From Massilia sp. WG5 (GTDB lineage: Bacteria; Pseudomonadota; Gammaproteobacteria; Burkholderiales; Burkholderiaceae_D), in contig NZ_CP012640.2 of assembly GCF_001412595.2 (NCBI RefSeq), forward strand, positions 2,108,001-2,172,000: a stretch of 64,000 bases of DNA. Reading direction: 5' to 3'. How positions within the stretch are numbered: position 1 is the stretch's first letter; each line of letters starts with the position of its first letter. This document shows positions 63,765 through 64,000 of this stretch, in pieces. A program made the translations under genes and the position numbers. Below the pieces are notes generated by a model, which was given only the letters and a program-made list of their open reading frames with translations, did no database searches and was not told the DNA's origin.

Positions 63765-64000
63765 TGACTCCGGAAAGCGTCATCGCGATGGGCCGCACGG
63801 CCATGGAAGTCACCCTGATGGTGTCGGCGCCGCTGCTGCTGGTGGCCCTGATCATCGGCCTGGTGGTCAGCATCTTCCAGGCCGCCACCCAGATCAACGA
63901 GCAGACCCTGTCCTTCATCCCCAAGCTGGTCGGCGTGTTCGTCGCGCTGGTGCTGGCCGGCCCGTGGATGCTGACCGTGATGACCGACTACATGCGAAGC
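63765..64000 (+). CDS. fliQ: Flagellar export gate protein FliQ, 3'-truncated by window edge
   Basis: First 78 codons of FliQ (normal ~89). MTPESVIAMGRTAMEVTLMV, the helix LLLVALIIGLVVSIFQAATQ and NEQTLSFIPKLVGVFVALVL match the two-helix hairpin of the family. SD AAGGATAAGA precedes the ATG. The frame is open at the window end; fliR and flhB are expected beyond. Confidence 0.96.

Overview
The window is 64 kb of a high-GC chromosome of a motile Gram-negative bacterium. Gene content and order (RND efflux pump with a NodT-type outer-membrane lipoprotein, rph / PP2C / Ser-Thr kinase / yicC / gmk / rpoZ / spoT, and a fliC-flaG-fliDST plus fliE-to-fliQ flagellar cluster) fit a betaproteobacterium of the Oxalobacteraceae, most like Massilia. 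That placement rests on recognising the proteins, not on a database search. I see no tRNA, rRNA, CRISPR array, insertion sequence or prophage.

Layout. 1-9.3 kb: the 3' part of an RND pump permease and its outer-membrane factor, closed by a strong terminator; then an M28 peptidase, a HAD dehalogenase, a chemoreceptor and an ArnT-like glycosyltransferase. 9.3-16.1 kb: small envelope proteins, an OmpR-type two-component system, an alpha-oxoamine synthase and an OprB-like porin. Five near-identical palindromes sit at fixed distance from -10 boxes in this stretch and look like the operators of a previously unnamed local regulon. 16.1-29.3 kb: a housekeeping block (hemW, rdgB, rph, PP2C phosphatase, Ser/Thr kinase, yicC, gmk, rpoZ, spoT). 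Between rdgB and rph it is interrupted by a PAS hybrid kinase, an RsbQ-like hydrolase, an NTF2-like protein and a GH43 enzyme. 29.3-37.7 kb: accessory genes (VOC protein, prohibitin-like protein, YdcF, an EAL phosphodiesterase), greB with a heme oxygenase, and a NarL-type two-component pair. 37.7-42.5 kb: a secreted PA-domain metallopeptidase with a small periplasmic partner, a diguanylate cyclase, and a glycosyltransferase next to flagellin.

42.6-64 kb is the flagellar cluster. It starts with flagellin, FlaG, the cap FliD, chaperones FliS and FliT, an extra FliK-like protein, an FlhB C-terminal-domain protein and a YcgR brake. FliE is divergent from fliFGHIJK-fliLMNOPQ, which runs off the end of the window inside fliQ. 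A secreted GH43 arabinanase-type gene lies inside the cluster between ycgR and fliE, with a copy of the same palindromic repeat on each side.

C-di-GMP signalling recurs (a GGEEF cyclase, an EAL phosphodiesterase, a PilZ flagellar brake), so this stretch of chromosome couples motility, envelope modification and stress sensing. The most novel features are the five-operator regulon at 9.3-14.7 kb, the repeat-flanked GH43 gene in the flagellar cluster, and the RsbQ-like hydrolase paired with a PAS hybrid histidine kinase.
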